The translations under genes were made by a program, and so were the position numbers. A stretch of 9,694 nt of DNA from Rhodococcus sp. (in: high G+C Gram-positive bacteria) (GTDB lineage Bacteria > Actinomycetota > Actinomycetes > Mycobacteriales > Mycobacteriaceae): positions 1-9,694 of the forward strand of contig JAAYXN010000092.1 in NCBI GenBank assembly GCA_012515885.1, read 5' to 3'. Below, in pieces: positions 5,913 through 9,694 of this stretch; the stretch's first letter is position 1, and each line of letters starts with the position of its first letter. The notes under the pieces are model-generated. The model searched no databases. It was not told the origin of the DNA and was given only the letters and a program-made list of their open reading frames with translations.

Positions 5913-7097
5913 ATGAAGCTGCCAGCACTGTTGTCACGAAACAACGAGCAATTGCCTGGAATCAGCGGCATTGCCCGGGTAGACCGCAATACGGCCAAGC
6001 TCTTACGTCGTGTCGGTCCTGGAGACATCGTTTTCCTCGACCAGATGGACCTCGACCGGGTCACCGCAGAGGCTTTGGTTAAAGCTGAGGTCCTGGCGGT
6101 AGTCAACGCGTCGAGCTCCATTTCAGGTCGCTATCCGAATGTCGGTCCGGAGACGCTTGTCGCTAGCGGCATTGTGCTAATTGATTCCGCTGGTTCAGCG
6201 ATATTTAAGTCCGTCAAGGACGGCTCCAAAGTCCGGATCGACGGCGGCGAGATTTTCTCAGGCGAGAAGCGTCTAGCTAAGGGAACCCTGCAGGATGAGG
6301 CTGAGATCGCTGATCGGATGATCGAAGCCAAAACCGGCCTCGTCGATCACCTAGAAGCCTTCTCCGGCAACACTATTGAGTTCATACGCACGGAGAGCCC
6401 CCTGCTGATCGATGGCATCGGCGTCCCCGATATTGAGGTCAACCTCAAAGAGCGTCACGTGGTGATCGTCGCGGACGGCCCGGAGCACGCTGCGGATCTG
6501 AAGAACTTGAAGCCGTTCATCAAGGAGTACGCACCCGTCTTGATCGGCGTCGGTGCAGGGGCGGACACGCTAACTAAGGCGGGGTATCGGCCGGATCTGA
6601 TCGTTGGTGATCCAGACGAAATCTCCACCACGACCCTCAAATCAGGGGCTGAGGTTGTGCTTCCTGCGGACCCGGATGGGCACGCGCCGGGGCTGTCCCG
6701 CATCCAGGATTTGGGGATTGGCGGTATGACGTTCCCCGCATCGAGTTCGCCGTCGGACCTGGCTCTGCTGCTCGCGGACCACCACGGTGCAGCGTTGATT
6801 GTGACAGTGGGCCACACGGTGTCGCTGGACGAATTCTTCGACCACGGCAGGCGCGACACCAACCCGTCCGCATTCATGACTCGGTTGAAAGTCGGCCCGA
6901 AACTGGTGGACGCGAAAGCCGTCGCGACCCTGTATCGCAGCCGTGTACCCGGTAGTGCGGTCGCGCTGTTGGTGCTGGCCGCGTTGGTCGCGGTGATCGT
7001 TGCGCTACTCGTTTCCAATATGGGGACGGAGATTGTTGATCTCGCCACGAGTCTGTGGAACGACATGGTGGCGTGGTTGGACGGACTGCGCGGGTGA
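5913..7097 (+). CDS. steA: SteA-like septum/cell-separation protein with TPK-like domain
   Basis: A 394-residue protein strongly resembling M. tuberculosis Rv1697 and Corynebacterium SteA. In C. glutamicum, SteA and SteB sit at the division septum and promote daughter-cell separation by controlling the peptidoglycan hydrolase RipA. The conserved N-terminal part is LPGISGIARVDRNTAKLLRRV (14-34). The central region (about 150-310) has a thiamin-pyrophosphokinase-like fold signature: ESPLLIDGIG, VGVGAGADTLTKAGYRPDLIVGDPDE (acidic motif GDPDE at 232-236), PADPDGHAPG and LLLADHHGAALIVTVGH. One transmembrane helix lies near the C-terminus (about 348-369, SAVALLVLAALVAVIVALLVS), followed by a short amphipathic tail, so the bulk is likely cytoplasmic. 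No enzymatic activity is established for it. ATG start by homology; no ribosome binding site. Its stop overlaps the steB start. Confidence 0.92.
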   Translation: MKLPALLSRNNEQLPGISGIARVDRNTAKLLRRVGPGDIVFLDQMDLDRVTAEALVKAEVLAVVNASSSISGRYPNVGPETLVASGIVLIDSAGSAIFKSVKDGSKVRIDGGEIFSGEKRLAKGTLQDEAEIADRMIEAKTGLVDHLEAFSGNTIEFIRTESPLLIDGIGVPDIEVNLKERHVVIVADGPEHAADLKNLKPFIKEYAPVLIGVGAGADTLTKAGYRPDLIVGDPDEISTTTLKSGAEVVLPADPDGHAPGLSRIQDLGIGGMTFPASSSPSDLALLLADHHGAALIVTVGHTVSLDEFFDHGRRDTNPSAFMTRLKVGPKLVDAKAVATLYRSRVPGSAVALLVLAALVAVIVALLVSNMGTEIVDLATSLWNDMVAWLDGLRG

Positions 7098-8044
7098 TTT
7101 CCCTTCGCCAGCATGCTGTTTCGATCGCCGCGATATTTCTTGCGTTGGCGGTCGGAATTGCGCTGGGGTCAGGAGTGTTGTCCCCGGGCGTCGTGTCGGG
7201 GCTCCGCTCAGACAAATCCGATCTGGAACAGAGCTTGGAGCAAGCCAACCAGCAGATCAACGCGCTGGAAATGCAGTTGAACGCCGCGGACAGCTTCTCG
7301 GCTGCCGTGGCAGACCGGACACTGCGAGATGCGTTGCCCGGCACCACCGTGCTTATTGTCACCACCCCCGACGCTGATCCAGGTGATGTCGATGCGGTGC
7401 ACCGCGTCCTCGGCCAATCCGGGGCGGCCGTTACTGGAAACCTGACACTGACCGATACTTTCGTCGACGCCAGCGGTGGGGACCGTCTGCGCACCGTCGT
7501 CAACAACGTGATCCCGGCTGGGGTGACGTTGCAGACAGGTGCGGTAGATCAGGGCAGTCTCGCGGGTGATCTGCTCGGCGCCGTCCTGCTGATCAACCCG
7601 GAGTCGGGGCACGCTTGGGGCACCGACGCGGAGCGCGAACTCGCTTTAGAGACGTTGCGCGGAGGTGGCTTTGTGACGTATGACGCACCGCCGGCTCCTG
7701 CCCAGCTCGCTGTGGTGCTGACTGGCGACCAGAATGGCGACGGCGAGGTGTTGAGCGGCAATCGGGGAGCAGTGGTCGCCCGCTTTGCGTCGGGTCTCGA
7801 TGGCCGCGGATCAGGAGTGGTGCTTGCGGGGCGCCCGGGCTCGGCGAACGGCAATGGTGCGGTCGCGGTGACACGCTCCGATTCGGCGCTGACCGCGCGT
7901 GTAAGCACCGTCGATGACGTTCATCGTGAATCTGGTCGACTGACGGTACCGATGGCGCTCAGCGAGCAGTTAGGCGGTGGCAGCGGCCGCTATGGCACAG
8001 GGCCCGGGGCGACGGCGATCACTGTCGGGGTTCCCGCCCCCTAG
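7094..8044 (+). CDS. steB: SteB / MctB-like membrane-anchored protein
   Basis: A 316-residue protein matching M. tuberculosis Rv1698 (MctB). The conserved N-terminus MISLRQHAVSIAAIFLALAVG fixes the start at GTG 7094; the frame is open upstream to 7055 but those 13 codons overlap steA and are not conserved. A single N-terminal transmembrane helix (about 8-29) is followed by a predicted coiled coil (about 36-68, SDKSDLEQSLEQANQQINALEMQL) and a Gly/Ala-rich outer-face domain. In corynebacteria SteB is the extracytoplasmic partner of SteA that contacts RipA; the mycobacterial protein has instead been described as a copper-handling outer-membrane channel (MctB). The tail motifs GSGVVLAGRPGSANGNGAVAVTR and STVDDV are family-typical. 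GTGA overlap with steA supports translational coupling and joint function. Confidence 0.9.
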   Translation: MISLRQHAVSIAAIFLALAVGIALGSGVLSPGVVSGLRSDKSDLEQSLEQANQQINALEMQLNAADSFSAAVADRTLRDALPGTTVLIVTTPDADPGDVDAVHRVLGQSGAAVTGNLTLTDTFVDASGGDRLRTVVNNVIPAGVTLQTGAVDQGSLAGDLLGAVLLINPESGHAWGTDAERELALETLRGGGFVTYDAPPAPAQLAVVLTGDQNGDGEVLSGNRGAVVARFASGLDGRGSGVVLAGRPGSANGNGAVAVTRSDSALTARVSTVDDVHRESGRLTVPMALSEQLGGGSGRYGTGPGATAITVGVPAP

Positions 8045-8072
8045 TTGCTGCGCGATTGGTGAAAGTTTCTAA

Positions 8073-8100
8073 GGCTCGGTGGCGGCGGCTCGGTGGCGTC
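8073..8100 (+). repeat. 14-bp direct tandem repeat in the steB-pyrG spacer
   Basis: Two adjacent copies of ggctcggtggcggc (8073-8086) and ggctcggtggcgtc (8087-8100) differ at one base. They lie 29 bases after the steB stop. Function unknown; two copies of a GC-rich unit can arise by slippage. Confidence 0.75.
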
Positions 8101-8148
8101 GCCGATGCGACACGCGAGGGCTCGACACACGAGGCATTGTTGGTGCCG

Positions 8149-8160
8149 GTCAGTGCTGAC
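8149..8160 (+). promoter_or_regulatory. Dyad element upstream of the pyrG -10
   Basis: gtcag-tg-ctgac is a 5-bp inverted repeat around a 2-base centre. It lies immediately upstream of the extended -10 at 8162-8170, where a bound protein would touch RNA polymerase. Possible operator; the regulator is unknown. Confidence 0.35.
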
Positions 8161-8161
8161 G

Positions 8162-8170
8162 TGTTAGCGT
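8162..8170 (+). promoter_or_regulatory. Candidate extended -10 promoter of pyrG
   Basis: TGTTAGCGT combines the TGN extension with a TAnnnT hexamer (TAGCGT, 8165-8170). The best upstream -35 match is TTGGTG (8140-8145) with a long 19-base spacer, so recognition probably rests on the extended -10. Transcription would begin near 8177-8179, giving a leader of about 60 bases before the TTG at 8240. The hexamer is identical to the one before the ATG at 2000. Confidence 0.5.
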
Positions 8171-8174
8171 GAGG

Positions 8175-8234
8175 TCCCGTAGGTCGGCAGGCCCCAGCTT
8201 CGCTCGGTACATTCCTGCACAGTCGTCACGGGAG
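8175..8234 (+). promoter_or_regulatory. Foldable pyrG leader including the ribosome binding site
   Basis: The ribosome binding site is GGGAG (8230-8234), 5 bases before the TTG start. Nested complementary segments precede it: tcccgt/acggga (8175-8180 with 8228-8233, covering the ribosome binding site), gcagg/cctgc (8187-8191 with 8214-8218) and ccagc/gctcgg (8194-8198 with 8202-8207, one bulged C). The outer pair depends on transcription starting at or before 8175. There is no T-run, so this is not an obvious terminator-type attenuator. Confidence 0.3.
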
Positions 8235-8239
8235 TCTCT

Positions 8240-9694
<1,455 letters not shown>

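Noticed and set aside
7055..7093. Upstream start for steB at 7055
   Set aside because: The family N-terminus MISLRQHAVS begins at 7094, and the added residues only read through the end of steA out of frame.
8098..8111. Hairpin gtcgc-cgat-gcgac as a terminator for steAB
   Set aside because: Only five base pairs and no following T-run; too weak to call an intrinsic terminator.

Overview
The window is an ordinary, tightly packed chromosomal housekeeping segment from a mycolic-acid actinobacterium (order Mycobacteriales/Corynebacteriales; a Rhodococcus-, Gordonia- or Corynebacterium-like organism would fit, but I cannot name the genus from this sequence). All nine genes lie on the + strand. Their order matches, as I recall it, the Mycobacterium tuberculosis block Rv1691-Rv1699: TPR protein, HAD glycerol-phosphate phosphatase, a small protein, tlyA, NAD kinase, recN, steA, steB/mctB, pyrG. 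Coding DNA is moderately GC-rich with GTG and TTG starts. There is no transposase, integrase, phage gene, CRISPR array, tRNA or rRNA.

Layout. Positions 3-773 hold the 3' part of a TPR-like protein whose gene begins left of the window and carries an Arg/Gly/Asp-rich N-terminus. After a 72-base gap with a small tandem duplication comes a HAD-family phosphatase (846-1892). A 107-base gap with several dyads and a possible leaderless promoter leads into a compact run: a small helical protein (2000-2227), tlyA (2230-3069), NAD kinase (3066-4034) and recN (4037-5806), separated by 2-base gaps or a 4-base overlap, so probably co-transcribed. A 106-base, comparatively AT-rich gap separates recN from steA (5913-7097), which overlaps steB (7094-8044) by 4 bases. 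The longest non-coding stretch (8045-8239, 195 bases) holds a 14-bp tandem repeat, a dyad, an extended -10 promoter candidate and a leader that can fold. It precedes pyrG (TTG start at 8240), which runs off the right edge after 485 codons.

How the genes fit together. The block mixes ribosomal RNA methylation (TlyA), NADP supply (NAD kinase), double-strand-break repair (RecN), control of cell separation (SteA/SteB) and CTP synthesis (PyrG). The shared order is a conserved lineage trait rather than one pathway; only SteA and SteB are known to act together. I see no new defence, mobile or biosynthetic system. The points worth a second look are local: a degenerate linker motif in TlyA, the RG-rich N-terminus of the TPR protein, candidate leaderless starts, the pyrG leader and the uncharacterised enzyme-like fold of SteA.
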